Both the position numbers and the translations under genes were made by a program. This document shows positions 25,002 to 36,865 of a DNA stretch of 64,000 nt, in pieces (the first letter of the stretch is position 1; every line of letters starts with the position of its first letter). The notes beneath the pieces were generated by a model, which did no database searches, had not been told where the DNA came from, and worked only from the letters and a program-made list of their open reading frames with translations. The DNA is from Phlebopus portentosus (lineage: Eukaryota > Basidiomycota > Agaricomycetes > Boletales > Boletinellaceae): contig JAYXKI010000011.1 in the NCBI GenBank assembly GCA_037892935.1, positions 124,001 to 188,000 of the forward strand, given 5' to 3'.

Positions 25002-26444
25002 GGCTACAGCTATGAAGGACGTGAAAGAGCAGAGGGTCAAGTTGTGACTCGTTCAAGTTCTCACGTCGATCGATCTGAGAGACCTGCTGACATCATCGGA
25101 ATATTCTCCGATCGGTTCATCCAATACTATTTAGGCAAGGCATCCTGGATTGGGTGGCATCCCTCCATGCTAGGGCTCAGTAAGCAAGGCAGTTGGCCAA
25201 GCAGGAAAGGTCCGGAGGTTTACAATTTTTGATGAGGAAGACTGAATTTGGTAGGTGAGGGAAGTCGCTATTACGTCATTTCAATCCGTCGTCCGGTGAC
25301 TTTTCTTGGTTTGAGGCGTAGCCCTAAGTTCCATCCATGATTACACTCTTACCAGAAATCATCTGTACTTTTTACATTTGCTCTCGTCCCCACGGTCTAG
25401 CTTCGATGTACCTTTAAGTAACATCACGAGAGAATAGCAAAGTGGAATTGCAGCACCAATGAACGATTGGCGAGATGCCCTGATTACGTTCATGATATTT
25501 ATTAATGCACAAGAGGCTCCGCCAATCTGCTGCAAACCCAAAGAGCCGAAGCCTAAGGCGGCACCGACTGCACCATCACAGGAGTCGCAAAAGGTTTAAA
25601 TGTTCAAAATCGACCTGTCAGCTGGCTCCAGCGACCTGAAGAGATCCGAAGTCAGAACCTCTGATCACTCAATTAAGAAAGGTCGGAAAAAAAGAGGGCC
25701 TCAGAGGGTGATGGTTGTGTCCTCCACGGAATTGTCGGACATATGCTTGTATATCCAAAGCATCATTGACAGAGGGGAGGTATAAAGTTTTGCTTACCTA
25801 ACCTGCTCTGCATTTCCATCTCAAAATTCTCTCTTCATCTTTTCATCGACCCGTCCGTAGGAAAACGAAAAAAGACGGAAAAGCTTGTCAACAAGTCGTG
25901 TTGGTGCAAGTCCCCTTATCACCTAGATTCGACCATTCAAGCCAAGTAACGAGTCATCTTGAGTTTCCTTTTGAAGCTCTGCCTACAAAGCCGATTTAAG
26001 TATAATGATTCCGAGAGGGAGGAAGAGAAGAAAAAAATAGAGTCGATTGTCAGTTGGTGATGCATGTTTGAGCAAGGCTCATCGACGAACGTCACCCGCT
26101 CGATATATGGATACTTATCATCACAGAAAAGGATAGATTTAAAGAATGAGACAAGGTTGCTGCAGACTTACCATGAGGTCCTTCATCAACCTGAACGGTC
26201 TGGGGTAAGAGGATCCAACAGGAAACAGTCAGTCCAGTCAAGACCGACAAACATGTTTTCGCACGTGACACGCATCGATCACACTTTGAGCGGAGCCTCA
26301 AATATTTTACGACGCGCCATGCGCTTAACCCAAGACGCTCTTCCTTCCTTGGACTATATCACCCAGTGCCCGCCCGAACTTCTGAGAGGTCCTTCACATA
26401 CCGCGCAGAACAAATCCATGCAACAACACGTAAATTGAGCGGTA
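25002..26444. other. Intergenic region without a recognised gene
   Basis: About 1.4 kb separates the minus-strand GST start from the plus-strand KAR5-like start. The only notable open frame is a minus-strand one at about 25359-25590 coding a hydrophobic, Gly/Ala-rich peptide, without a family match I can name. Promoters for both neighbours should lie here. Confidence 0.35.
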
Positions 26445-29027
26445 ATGAAGAACTCAATCTTTGCGCGCTTCGTGTTCCTTGGTCTTCTGGCGGTGGGAGT
26501 CCGCGCTATCGGAGACGCGTATATGCAGTTAGAAGTGCAAGCCGTGCCCCGTACTTCGTCAGCCGGAGTATCCCTGGAAGAGACGGCGCGTATCGGTGCA
26601 CTTAGCTTCCTTCCTGAAGGTGGAACTTCTTCCATCGTTGACGTATAGTAGTAGCTAACTTACGCCCTATTTCGCCACATTTGAAGAGTACAAGACCGAA
26701 CTTCTCTCTTTATCTCGCACTCTGGGTGCGCCTTGGGCCAACTAATCTTGTGTCTGGTTACGAGTGCTGAAGAACATGCTTATACAGAGACCTTGAGAAT
26801 TGGCGAGTCACTATTTTGCTCCGACCGCCTGGCAGCTTTACTGCAACGGTGCACAAAGGATCGCCTCGCCACAGAAGACCGAGATGAAGGTATGCGACTA
26901 TATCTCTCTGTTGTGATAATGTGATCCGATGCTAAGCTAGGTATCACTTGTAGCCGCTATGCTTTTCACACTCTGCGACCGCGGACGAGATTATCCTCCT
27001 CCAATGGAATGTGAGGGACTTCGAGAGAGCACGGACGGAACAGATAAGATAGCTATCAGACGTTGTGCGATGTAAGCACGGTGTAACGAGATTACTGCTC
27101 TCTTATTGACTTGCATATATGAAGAGCATTGGATCAACATCAGAACTTCCAACGCGCGTTTGATGTGTATAGAATACTTGTCATCCGTGTGTTCGCTTCC
27201 TTCGTGCAGATTCCGTCGTTCCATTGATCTCGCACCTTTGAAGCGGAAAAATGCAGGTCATTGAACGGAATCTTCAACGTTGGTACGTCCGCAACTGTTT
27301 TGCCTAATCCTTCCTTTATTGACCTTTCGTCCTACAGATCCATCCCGAGATGTTTACAAGAACATCACGCATGAGCTTACGAACTTCTTGCAAGCTATCT
27401 CGAGAAGAGAGGCAAAGACTGACGAATATTTCTCTCGATGGGATGATCGATTGAACGTGAGTACCCACTTAAATTTCTTCCTTTTCATGAAGGTCGCCTT
27501 GACGTCTTCTTAAGGCATTCGAGGATGCGACGGCGGATCTGAGCCTTACCAAGCACTCTCTGACGAATTTCAATGAACGCTTTGTTGACAACCTTAATGG
27601 ATTGGTTCAGGTGATGCTCTAATGCTATAGTTAATTGCTTTACACTAATTTCGGTGTTTCAGATGGTAAATCTGACTTTCGGCGGACTGAGTTCCGAAGC
27701 ATTGAGGACTAGCAGAGAAGCCTCCGCCGAAGTCTGTGCCGGTCAGCTCTTTTCAAGCAGTGGATGCTTACAGATTTTTTCGTAAACAGCTCAAGGAGGA
27801 GATGAATAGAATACGAGAAGAGGTCCGTCAGGTTCATCATTGGCGTAAAAACCTGGTATCTCATGGTGTTCCAGCACGCCATCTCACTGGCATTGGCTGT
27901 GACTTCCCTCGAGAAATCAATTTCTGAAGGACTCAGCAGCGTGTTCGACAGTGCTCTGGAGAGACAGAATAATCTCGATTTGGCCACAGTAAGCCTTGCT
28001 TCTGAGTATAAATAACGATAAATTGCGAATGTGTATTACAGGAATTAACGGTCAAGCAACTTGTAGGCGTCATCGAAGAGTTGATGATGGCAAGACAGGT
28101 TTGTTCCAATTGATATGGTCTAAAGAGCATACCTTAATGGCTTGGCTTGACTTGGCAGGACTTCGAGGCACTCAGCGTCTTCGTCAAAGAGATGACCTCG
28201 AAAGCATACAACCAGGCACTCCTCCTTGACGTGAGTTCATTTCGCTCTTCCGTGGTCCACAAGCCTGTGTCCTGACCTTTCTTTTGTTGTCGTGTTGAAG
28301 CAAAAGCAACATGAAGTCTCAGAATCACTTTCAGAGCTTGGCGCTGAGATCAGAGGGATAGTGAACACAACTCAGCTACTGAATGACTCGCTAACAGGAA
28401 TAAGAGAAGACGCAATGGACGAGTTTGCAATAAACCGTCGACGATCTGAAGCTGCTTGGCTGAATGCTGTTCAATCTTTGAGAAGTCTATTAGGCTTTCT
28501 AGGTCTCTCTCCATTCTGGGCGCTCTCATTCCTCGTACTGTCTCTGCCTAGATTCGTTGTTGAGCAGACATCGAAGGTGGTGCTGTGGTCTTTCGCCTTC
28601 CTTCTTTCATTCCTTACGGTAAGAACCGGAATGTCTTACACTGTTTGAACAGGCTGTTGACAGGACCGTTCAGCGGACTCTTCTTGGGCATAGAAAGGTT
28701 CCAGACAGATGTGACGAAGAACGACATGTCCAAGATTACCTCTCTGTCCAGCCTCTTGGATCGCCGCACTTACACGGTCCAAATTACGCCTTTCCTCGGA
28801 TCACTTATACTGAAAGCGACAAAGCATCTTGCAGAGCTGACCCTCTCCTGTGTACGATTGATCCTATCGACCAAGACGAGAAGGTCCTATCAGACTGGAC
28901 TGCTATACGTGCCCGTGCTCGCATGTCTGGATTTTCTCGGATACCTGCAAGACTATACGCTAATAACTCCGGTGGAAGCATTGCGGCTGATGCATTTTCG
29001 CAAGCTCGAAACCGGAGATTACTCTGA
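26445..29027 (+). CDS. KAR5: Nuclear fusion protein, KAR5/Tht1-like
   Basis: Probable endoplasmic reticulum/nuclear envelope protein needed for nuclear fusion after mating. The start MKNSIFARFVFLGLLAVGVR is a signal peptide. It is followed by a Cys-containing region (LFCSDRLAALLQRCTKDRL; AAMLFTLCDRGRDYPPPMEC; IRRCA) resembling the conserved Cys domain of Kar5/Tht1/GEX1. Long coiled-coil segments follow (VYKNITHELTNFLQAISRRE; DATADLSLTKHSLTNFNERF; KQLVGVIEELMMARQDFEAL). Near the end are hydrophobic helices (LLGFLGLSPFWALSFLVLSL) and a basic soluble tail. The last exon (28653-29027) needs a 34-nt intron at 28619-28652; without it the protein would stop at 28646. Eight or more exons are needed and several internal borders are uncertain. 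Family assignment rests on layout and Cys pattern rather than on a unique motif. Confidence 0.6.
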
Positions 29028-29837
29028 TTCTGAATGCTGGCCTTCGCTATCGTTATCTGCCATGCCTGTCGCAGCTGTTCAATTCTCGCTTATCGTTGCT
29101 TCCTTATCGCAGCTCTCTGTCGACTTTGGAGGGACTAGTAATCTTTCACGGCTATTCATGACATCTCCCCGGTGTGCTTCCATTCTATAGGACGACATTC
29201 ATATACATCCTACATGTCGTTCCTATCATGCTATATGCTACTCTGACACGTTCCTCATATCGCCTTTCGTCATTCCCGTCTACCATCAAGACTCGCGTTT
29301 CCATCGTCCTTTCCGACATTCGCAGCGCAAAGAAATCGCTCTTGTAGCATATTATCTCTGGCCGGACTTGTATTCTTATTTTTATCATGCTCGCTCCGCT
29401 GTGCTATATCTTTTCACCTGTCCTCTGCTCTTACTCGGCATACCCTTGACACATCAGCTTCAAACTGCATTATGTAATGATCTAGCAACTTTGCATCGCT
29501 CTTACCTTCTTTTTCTAATGCTGTTCACTCCAATTTCCCGGACTTCGGAATCATTTCAATTCGCCTATCGTTGTTCCGTTTCACTTCATAAAAATACTAC
29601 TCTCTGTATTCTGACGTGTTTCACGCAGTATTTGCAAATGTTATGCTTCGTCTAATGTAGTCTTTGTGGACCTCATGTGTATCGCTCCTCGGATAGCTCC
29701 TCGGATAAATGAAGACAATGTCCATATGTATTTAGATCTAGATGTCTTTCCCCTCCCAATGCCAATGTTCCACCGAAATGTACTTCCAGTCGTACAAAAT
29801 CGTGCCGACGCACCGCCCAAAGTGAAAGTGATCCGAC
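29028..29837. other. Convergent intergenic region
   Basis: About 800 bases lie between the 3' ends of the KAR5-like (+) and DUF3445 (-) genes. Open frames here are short and hydrophobic or Ser-rich with no domain; I see nothing convincing. Confidence 0.4.
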
Positions 29838-31856
29838 TCAGACTTCCAACTCAGCTTTACCTTTCCTCTCCGCCTCAGCCTCAGCCTCAGCGAGGATGGC
29901 AAGCTCCGACTCCGTAGGATCGACAAGCGAGGTCTGCGTACTCGGGTAGGTCTGACCCGCGGATGTGTCGATGAGGTCGCGGAATTTGGACACGTCTTCG
30001 TCTCCCCTGCAGCCAATACTAATCAGCATTTATCTCGACTCAGAACAGAACATAGTATGACGAAGGAAGGAAAGAATGCCAGGCTTACCGAATGAGACCT
30101 TTCTCGATTTGCTGCTTCGTGAGCTCCTTCAGGTACGGGATCGTTCTTTCTTGGTACAGCGGAGCGAGTTTGTACTACGAACCATCGAATAACGTATCAG
30201 TTCAACAATTTCAAAGGAAACACTTAAGAGCGAAGGCGATATACATCCATAAGCTTCTTATCGCCTTCCTCATGCAACTTCGTCAGCAGCGCCGGGACGA
30301 GCGGACTATCCGCAAGGTCTTCCAGGCGCTTCATAATAGGGTGTCTGTATGTGATCGTAAATATCAAATCAGTCAGTCACTCGAACGACCACAATGCTAT
30401 TAGAAGCGTAAACAGGGCACGTACACGCCAAATATGATTCCTTTCGTCCTGGGTAACTTGCGGAACGTCTGGTGGTCGACGCGGAAGAACAAGTCTTTCG
30501 GGTGTTGTTTTTCTGATAATATCCCGTCTTCTTCCACTTTCGCCATGTTATCTGTAAGGAAGAACAAGAAAGCTCGGTCAGTCACGGTCGTCGCATACCA
30601 CAAATCGAGACGACGTAGAAACGGGAAGATAAAAAGGGGTTGATGAAGCTTACGATAAAATAAATCCCGATCGTCTACGATCTCCCAGCTCGTACGCTCA
30701 AAGGGCTCGTCGGGGCGGAACCTTTTTAGCGTCCTCTCGACACTCAAAAGGATCTTCTCGTTGAAGTATGGGACGGGTGCATGTACGATCTCGAGTCTCT
30801 TGTTGATCTTTTTAGAGAGGAGATAGAAGCCTAAGCATATTTCGGGATTGAGTTTCCAGAGCCGAAGGACAAAGGGTGAGCCGAAGCTATACAGGAGCGT
30901 AAAAGAAACGAAGCGCACCTGGAAACGCAACAAGTCCACCCGTAAAATAGACATGCCCATCCTCCCTTTCGCGTCCCATCAAGAAATCATCCTCGACCAG
31001 CCTTGCACAGACTTTGAGAGCCTCGACGCCTTGCAGTCCCTGCACGTCCTCCGCTTCGAAGCGCTCGTTCGTCACTTTGTTCCAAATTCCTCCAACTTCT
31101 TCGCGTTCATTAGATCCGAGCTTGAAGAGCTTGAAGAGAGAAGCGGGAGAAGTGGACTGTTTGGGAGGAAGGGCTTGGAAGAGTGTGGGGTAGCGCTTGG
31201 GGAGGTAGTCGATAAGAAGCTCGAGCAACTCTCCGCAGGCTGCATCATTTTCAGGTAAAGAGTCGACAACGTGCTTGCCTGATAGTGTCGCGCAATGCAA
31301 TATGAAGATCGTCAGGCAGCGGAGAAAAAAATAAAATAAATAAATAAATGAAAGTAACAAATAAAAGTATGAACACAGACCTTGCTCGTCGATCACCCTT
31401 GTTTTCTGCTCGATGTACCACTTTAGGTCTTTATCAATCTCGATCCAGTCATTTACATTCATAGGCTGGTGGGACATGGTCTCCAGGTAGATATCAACTC
31501 ATTAGATCCCGTCGTTGGCGGCTGACCGGGACGAACGATACGTACCTGGTGATATGGCCATCGTACCGTTTTGTTCACGTATAGATGATTTCTCGTCGTC
31601 GCTGTCTCCTGCAGGTACAAATAAAAGTCTTATATTCGGCTCCACGCTGCGATGAACGGAAATCAGAACGGACCAGGTTGAACTCATACCATGGATCGGG
31701 ATCGGGCAAGCCACCCGTAAACGCCAGCTGCTTCTTCTTCGGGTCACTACTGCTCCGCCTTGACAAAAGGAACCAAGTGATCGAAACAGCACAAGCGAAG
31801 AGCACAGCATCCAGAGCAAGAGCGGATGACGCTGAGGAAAGAATAGCCACAGTCAT
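29838..31856 (-). CDS. DUF3445 / heme-dependent oxidative N-demethylase-like protein
   Basis: Member of the DUF3445 family, named after a heme-dependent oxidative N-demethylase subunit. The first exon gives an N-terminal membrane anchor (LDAVLFACAVSITWFLLSRR) before a Pro-rich linker; the following exons give NHLYVNKTVRWPYHQ, MNVNDWIEIDKDLKWYIEQK and TRVIDEQG. Conserved core parts are LLELLIDYLPKRYPTLFQ, ARLVEDDFLMGR, GHVYFTGGLVAFPG, RLEIVHAPVPYFNEKILLSV, TSWEIVDDRD and LFFRVDHQTFRKLPRTKGII. The C-terminal exons carry RTIPYLKELTKQQIEKGLIR and an Ala/Glu-rich end. The His in the IHxPVP-type motif and the Arg/His pair of RVDHQT are kept. Many fungal relatives are mislabelled as mannosyltransferases. 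Substrate and cellular site are unknown, but the anchor suggests attachment to an internal membrane. Confidence 0.8.
31325..31350 (+). repeat. AAAT microsatellite in an intron
   Basis: A short run of AAAT/AAATA units lies in an intron of the DUF3445 gene. It may vary in length between strains. Confidence 0.6.
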
Positions 31857-32525
31857 AGTCGTTCAGATATAGAACAGAATGCAAGGTACTCCGACTCATT
31901 TCGTGAAGACAACATAAACTGCTTATATGATCCGCTGGAAGAGATAGAGCGATAAAAGCAGGAGTAATAAGTAATAAGGCATGTTGGAGATAGGTAGATA
32001 GGGCATGTGTTAGGGCACTCGGGCACGGGTGCTCCTTTCAATGCTTCCAGTCCAGTCACGGTGCTTCCTTTGATCCTATCGGATACCCGGAAGGAACATT
32101 CACCAGTACACCTCATACTTAGAGTCTCCGCCAGCTATTCACTCAGTCCAGAGTTACCAAGACGCGCCCGGCAATGTAAGGCGTTAATATTGAAAAGCAA
32201 CTTGAGTCTGAGTCTCGAACGAAGACAGCGCGCGTGTTACGTAAATGGATGATCAATACCAAAATGGGACTGACCCCATTGGACCGGGATTCCAAATTGA
32301 GTCAGGCTTGGCTACAAGCGGGTTTCCTCAGTACATCGGAGCGCAGATAGAGCGTCCGTCCGCGCTCCTACATACATACGCTATGATACGATATGATATG
32401 AAGAATGCAGCCCAATCAGAACTCAATCCATATCTTCTTCGGTCCCTATAAATCAGGGGTTAGCTGGACATGAATATCCTTAGCCGCCGTCGTCTGCCTT
32501 TCTTCCTCGCTGTCGGATTGATACG
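31857..32525. other. Divergent promoter region
   Basis: About 670 bases separate the DUF3445 gene (-) and the first permease (+). Short open frames occur but none is supported. It should contain both promoters and possibly a missed first exon of the permease. Confidence 0.4.
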
Positions 32526-35500
32526 ATGTCAGAGTACGAAAGCTCTTCGAACTATCATGAACCATTGAAGGAAAAGCGGGATACGAGCATGGCCTGTCGA
32601 GTATTGAAGAAGAGGACGCTAAGCTCCAGCAACTCGGTATCCGACGCGAGCTACGCAGGGAGTTCACTAACTTTTCCACCATCTCGTTTGCTTTGGGCAT
32701 CCTTGGGTGCTCCGCAAGTATAGCTTCAACTCTGAATACACCTTTGCTACTTGGAGGTCCGGCTACAGCTGTGAGTCTCGCCTCATCACTAGTATTTTTA
32801 CCAGCCATGATCCTCACTTTATTTGTCGTTCGAAAGGTCTGGGCATGGTTCCTAGGCTCCTTCGGGTGTATCGCAATCGCTCTTTCTGTCGCAGGTCAGT
32901 ACATTCACAATTTTGAAGAAATCTGCATTCGGATTCTAATTTGGCATTGCAGAGCTTGTATCAGCATACCCAACTTCAGGCGGGATATACACCAGCACGG
33001 CTTTCGTCATACCCGAAGAATATAGAGCTAGTGTCACCTTCGTCACTGCATGGTGCATCCATCCTTCCGTCTAATCTGATTGTTTTTCACTTTTTATTTA
33101 TGCACAGTATATATTTCTGATATGACAGGATTACAGTAATTGGACAACTCGCAACGCCTGCTTCGGTAACATTTGCACTGTGCGTACATACACTCTCTTT
33201 CACGTCATCTCGCTCGTGCCGAACTTCCACTTCAAACGGCCGATTCTTAATTCTATTCTTCGTATTTAGCTCGCAAATGATTTACGCAGCAGTGACCATT
33301 GGTACGGACGGCACTTTCGTCGCATCGACGGACCAGATCCTCGGACTATATGTTGGCATCACGGTTGCATTGGGTTTCCTGAACAGTCTGCCAACGAAGT
33401 GGCTACACAGGATAATCAAGTTCTATGGTGTGTGACCTCTGTCTCTCCTTTTCCAGGAATAATTCTGATGGATGATTGGTTCTGATGAATGAATGGACAA
33501 TCCAGTGTATTTCAATATCTTGTCGACGATTGCGATCATCATTGCCGTCCCGGCTGCAGGATCCAGAACTGATGAGGGTCTTGCGGATCATGGGTTCGTC
33601 TGGACCGAGGTGAGCTCGTCGACCTCGTTCTTGGATACTCGCATGACTATGCTGACCGTGTATACTACACTCAAGATAATCGACGGTTCTGGATGGAATA
33701 ATCGAGGCTTCGTATTTCTTTTGGGCCTGCTTTGCGTGCAGTGGGTTATGGTGGGTAGTCATATCTGGTAGCTATGGCCATCGTATCCTCATGAATTCCA
33801 AAGACCGATTATGATGGTGCAGCTCGTACGTTCCAATCTTCTTCATCCTATCAATGATAACACGATTGATATCGCATTTTCAAAGACTTGTCAGAAGAAG
33901 TGAAGAACGCAGCCGTGGCAGCTCCCGTAGCAATCGTCACTGCCGGTGCGTACTCAGTCATCTTCCCATTAATTAATATAGTACTGATACTGAGGCCGAT
34001 ACTGATGTGCCGCTGTATATCAGTTTGCGTAACTTCGGTCTTGGGCTTCTTCACCATCGTCTCTGTTTGTTACGGGATTCGAGATCTCAGCGCGTTGCCC
34101 GGCCCGACGGGGCTTGTCTTCTCCCAGGTGTGCATTCCAATTTCAATCTTCTTTTTCTTTCCTTTTTCTCTTCCTTTGCTTGGAGAATCAGTACTGACTT
34201 GCAGGGCTATGATCTGTGTATTTATGTGTAGATATTGTGGGATAACCTGGGCAAACGAGGTTCTTTGGCGTTATGGTCGTTCGTTATCATCGTACAGACT
34301 ATGACAGCTGCGACGTGTCAGCTTGCATGTATACGTAGTGCGTCCTTGTGTTCCTCCTGGCTCTCATTTCGGGGAAACGAACGATGATGCCTTTCTCCTT
34401 TTCTTCGCAAAAACAAACAGGTATTTATGCAATCTCGCGAGACGTGAGTCTGTGAATCGAGCCGTGTACAACCACATAGAAATTCTGACGTGGAACTGAT
34501 GGCTTAGAATGCCCTACCAGATAGACGCTTCTTCTCAAAAGTTTGGAAAGTAACGGGCACGCCGGTGAATGCTGTTGTCTTGACTGTTATCGTCGCTACG
34601 ATTTTCGGACTGTTAGACTTGGCTTCTGATGTTGCTGTAAGTTACGTCTGTTTTCTCAGACTTCGTTTGATCGATTGCTGATACCTTTTCTTTTTCGCCT
34701 TCTCTTTTCTCTCAAGGTCAATGCTGTATTCAGGTGTTTCCACATATTCCTCCTTCCTGAGAGAATTGATGAAATATTAATGCGATTTCTTGCAGCATAA
34801 CAGCCGTAGCGCTCGACCTATCGTATATGGTCAATCGGTTCTCCTTATCCACCTCCCGTCTCGTTGATCTCATGATTTTCTCTGGGCAATTAATTAGATC
34901 CCGGTGATAGCAAAACTCTGTATATGGATCCAGAAGAATCCGAGCGTGACCTTCGAGCCCGGACCCTTTTATATGGGCAAGATCGGATATCTCGTCAATA
35001 TATACGCGGTTATTTGGTGAATTCCGTCTCGTAATCGGTCTCCTCATTTATTCCTCTTAGTAATGAGAGCTAACGAGAATCCTCTGATGACAGGACCTTG
35101 CTTGAGACAGGGTACGTCTTGTTCCTGTCTGAGAGTAACAGAAGATACTGACACGGACCGTAATGGCCTTATGCAAGGATATTGATCATGCCTCAAGTAC
35201 GACCTGTAACAGCTCAAACGATGAACTACGCGGGTCCAATTATGGGCTTCGTATGCTCTGTGTCTTGGATTTGGTACAAGTTATACTGGGTACGTGCCTT
35301 GAGTTCATTTCTCGGTATACATATCGTCCTATCCACTTCTAGAATATATACATACATTCGATTTTCTTATGCACTCTTCTTCTTCTTCATTTCCATTCTT
35401 CGCATGCTCACTTCTTTACTTTTTTGGATAGCATCGATATTATTTGGGTCCCGGAAGACACGGAGATTCTAACATGGAATCCGAGAAAGATAAGATGAAG

Positions 35501-35617
35501 GAAAGGAAAAGCTCGGATCGCGAGGAAGGGAAGTCGGGCTCAGAGATGGACGGAGAGAAAGGAGTCTCGCCTGTTAATGTACAGGTGAAGACTAGAGAGA
35601 CGGATGATTCTGACTGA
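32526..35617 (+). CDS. Amino-acid/GABA/choline-type permease (APC superfamily), copy 1
   Basis: Twelve-helix transporter of the fungal amino acid/choline transporter group (Uga4/Hnm1/Bat1-type), expected in plasma or vacuolar membrane. Spliced pieces include AKLQQLGIRRELRREFTNFS, TISFALGILGCSASIAST, VWAWFLGSFGCIAIALSVAE, LVSAYPTSGGIYTSTAFVIP, VTIGTDGTF, GSGWNNRGFVFLLGLLCVQW, HLSEEVKNAAVAAPVAIV, YGIRDLSALPGPTGLVFSQI, RSIYAISRDNALPDRRFFSK, PVNAVVLTVIVATIFGLLDL, MPQVRPVTAQTMNYAGPIMG and SVSWIWYKLYW, with an acidic/basic cytosolic tail ending at 35617. At least ten introns are needed. The 5' end is uncertain: the ATG at 32526 is one frame away from the conserved core and I found no convincing intron to connect them. 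A paralogue lies at 37851-40538. Substrate unknown. Confidence 0.8.
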
Positions 35618-35882
35618 AGTTTCAGCCTTACTCTGTGTGTCGCGTTGAGAGAAACGCGTCTCTTGTGTAGGTGGCACGATGAAATCACTCTCGCCGACGG
35701 GACACAAAGCATTCACCCAAATTTGGGGCATTATTAGCTATAGCTTATCACATTAGATTCAATATCAGTCAGAAGTCGAGGATTTTCTCGGTACTACGGT
35801 ATTCAATTGTTGGAAAATGTAACCTGAGGAAGTTCAATATTGGATGCTCTAGTACGTACTGTACATCAAGATGGAACGATCA

Positions 35883-36547
35883 TCAGCATCCAGCCGCGGC
35901 ACCAAGAAGCGAATCTAAAAAGTATTACTGGTATGGATCGTATTATAGAATTTGCATAGGGACACTCACTAAAGATATCAATAATTTGAACTAAAGCAGG
36001 ATAATGCGTATCAGAAAAAGCAATGCATTTTTCGAGGACGGAGTACTCACCAGTGTTCTCTACGACTTGCACATTTGCAATGACGCCCGTCACTTGTGGT
36101 GAATGGAAAAACTCTTATGGGAAACATTTTGGCTTCGACGATGACCGACTCACCTACGATGTAGTCCAGGATGTCTTCCCACCCACCTGCCGGACCAAGT
36201 TGGATTCTATTATGCCATTGACAGCGGAAGAAATGGCGGCGCTTGAATGTTGCTATGGGTGCATTCGGCGTGTCGTCTCGGAATAACTATTGAAAGTGAA
36301 GAAGAACTGAAGAAATAGCCAGAAGATGCAAGATACGCACCTGCGGAGACTTGCGCATACGTGACTTCCAGGTATATCGCTTCCGTTATTCGCAACGAAT
36401 GTCCTTTCGCTATTGAGGTCGCTCAAGATTGATGATGCTGCCACTGAGTCTTCTGGGAAATACGTACAATTTGAATCCACTGCGGCGTCCTGAAACCTGA
36501 GGGAACACGTCCTCTTCTTTTGGCGTTATCCTCTTAATAACATTCAT
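35883..36547 (-). pseudogene. DUF6593-like small fungal protein, apparently frameshifted
   Basis: Minus-strand exons can be joined as MNVIKRITPKEEDVF... GRRSGFKF, an intron with GTACGT..AATAG ends, ERTFVANNG, then RYTWKSRMRKSPQLFRDD, PNAPIATFKRRHFFRCQWHN, RIQLGPAGGWEDILDYIV, VTGVIANVQVVENTG and a short end at 35883. The pattern (FVxxxGxxYxWK, then L/F-x-x-D-D, P-I-A-x-F, and a C-terminal W-x-D-I-L-D-Y-I-V) is like small DUF6593-type proteins common in Agaricomycetes; this is my recollection of the family. Between NNG and RYTW the frame slips by one base near 36384, as if one A were lost. It may be a recent pseudogene, an assembly error or a mis-spliced model. It lies between the two permease copies on the opposite strand. 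Confidence 0.4.
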
Positions 36548-36865
36548 ATTACCCAACCCAGCAGGATTTATCTGTAGGTAAGTCCTTCCATACGTTCTCC
36601 TCTCCCAACTTGCAACGGTAACGCGCCGTTGAGAGCGCTTATCCCGACATGTAAATGTCGTCCGTTCGTATCTGAACCACTTGCGCGAGGTGCTTATTTT
36701 GTATTCTATGCTTAAGTTTGGGCAGGTGATAGTGGAGTTTTTAAGGCCTCGAGAGGAGAACTTTAATATCGGTCGTGCGGAAGCAGGATTAATTCGGGAG
36801 GCGTATAGCGGGAAGGCTTGCGGTGGAGCCGCATTCAAGTAGTTTCTCTTTGACAGGCGAGTCAT

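Noticed and set aside
25359..25590. Gly/Ala-rich hydrophobic minus-strand frame near the GST gene
   Set aside because: No start codon in context, no splice partners and no family match; chance open frame is more likely.
28585..29190. 201-codon plus-strand hydrophobic frame at the KAR5-like 3' end
   Set aside because: It overlaps the frame that continues the KAR5-like protein through a GT..AG intron, and the hydrophobic peptide has no family resemblance.
17640..31856. A biosynthetic gene cluster of reductases, GST and DUF3445 protein
   Set aside because: No polyketide synthase, peptide synthetase, terpene synthase or P450 is present and strands alternate, so a shared pathway is not supported.
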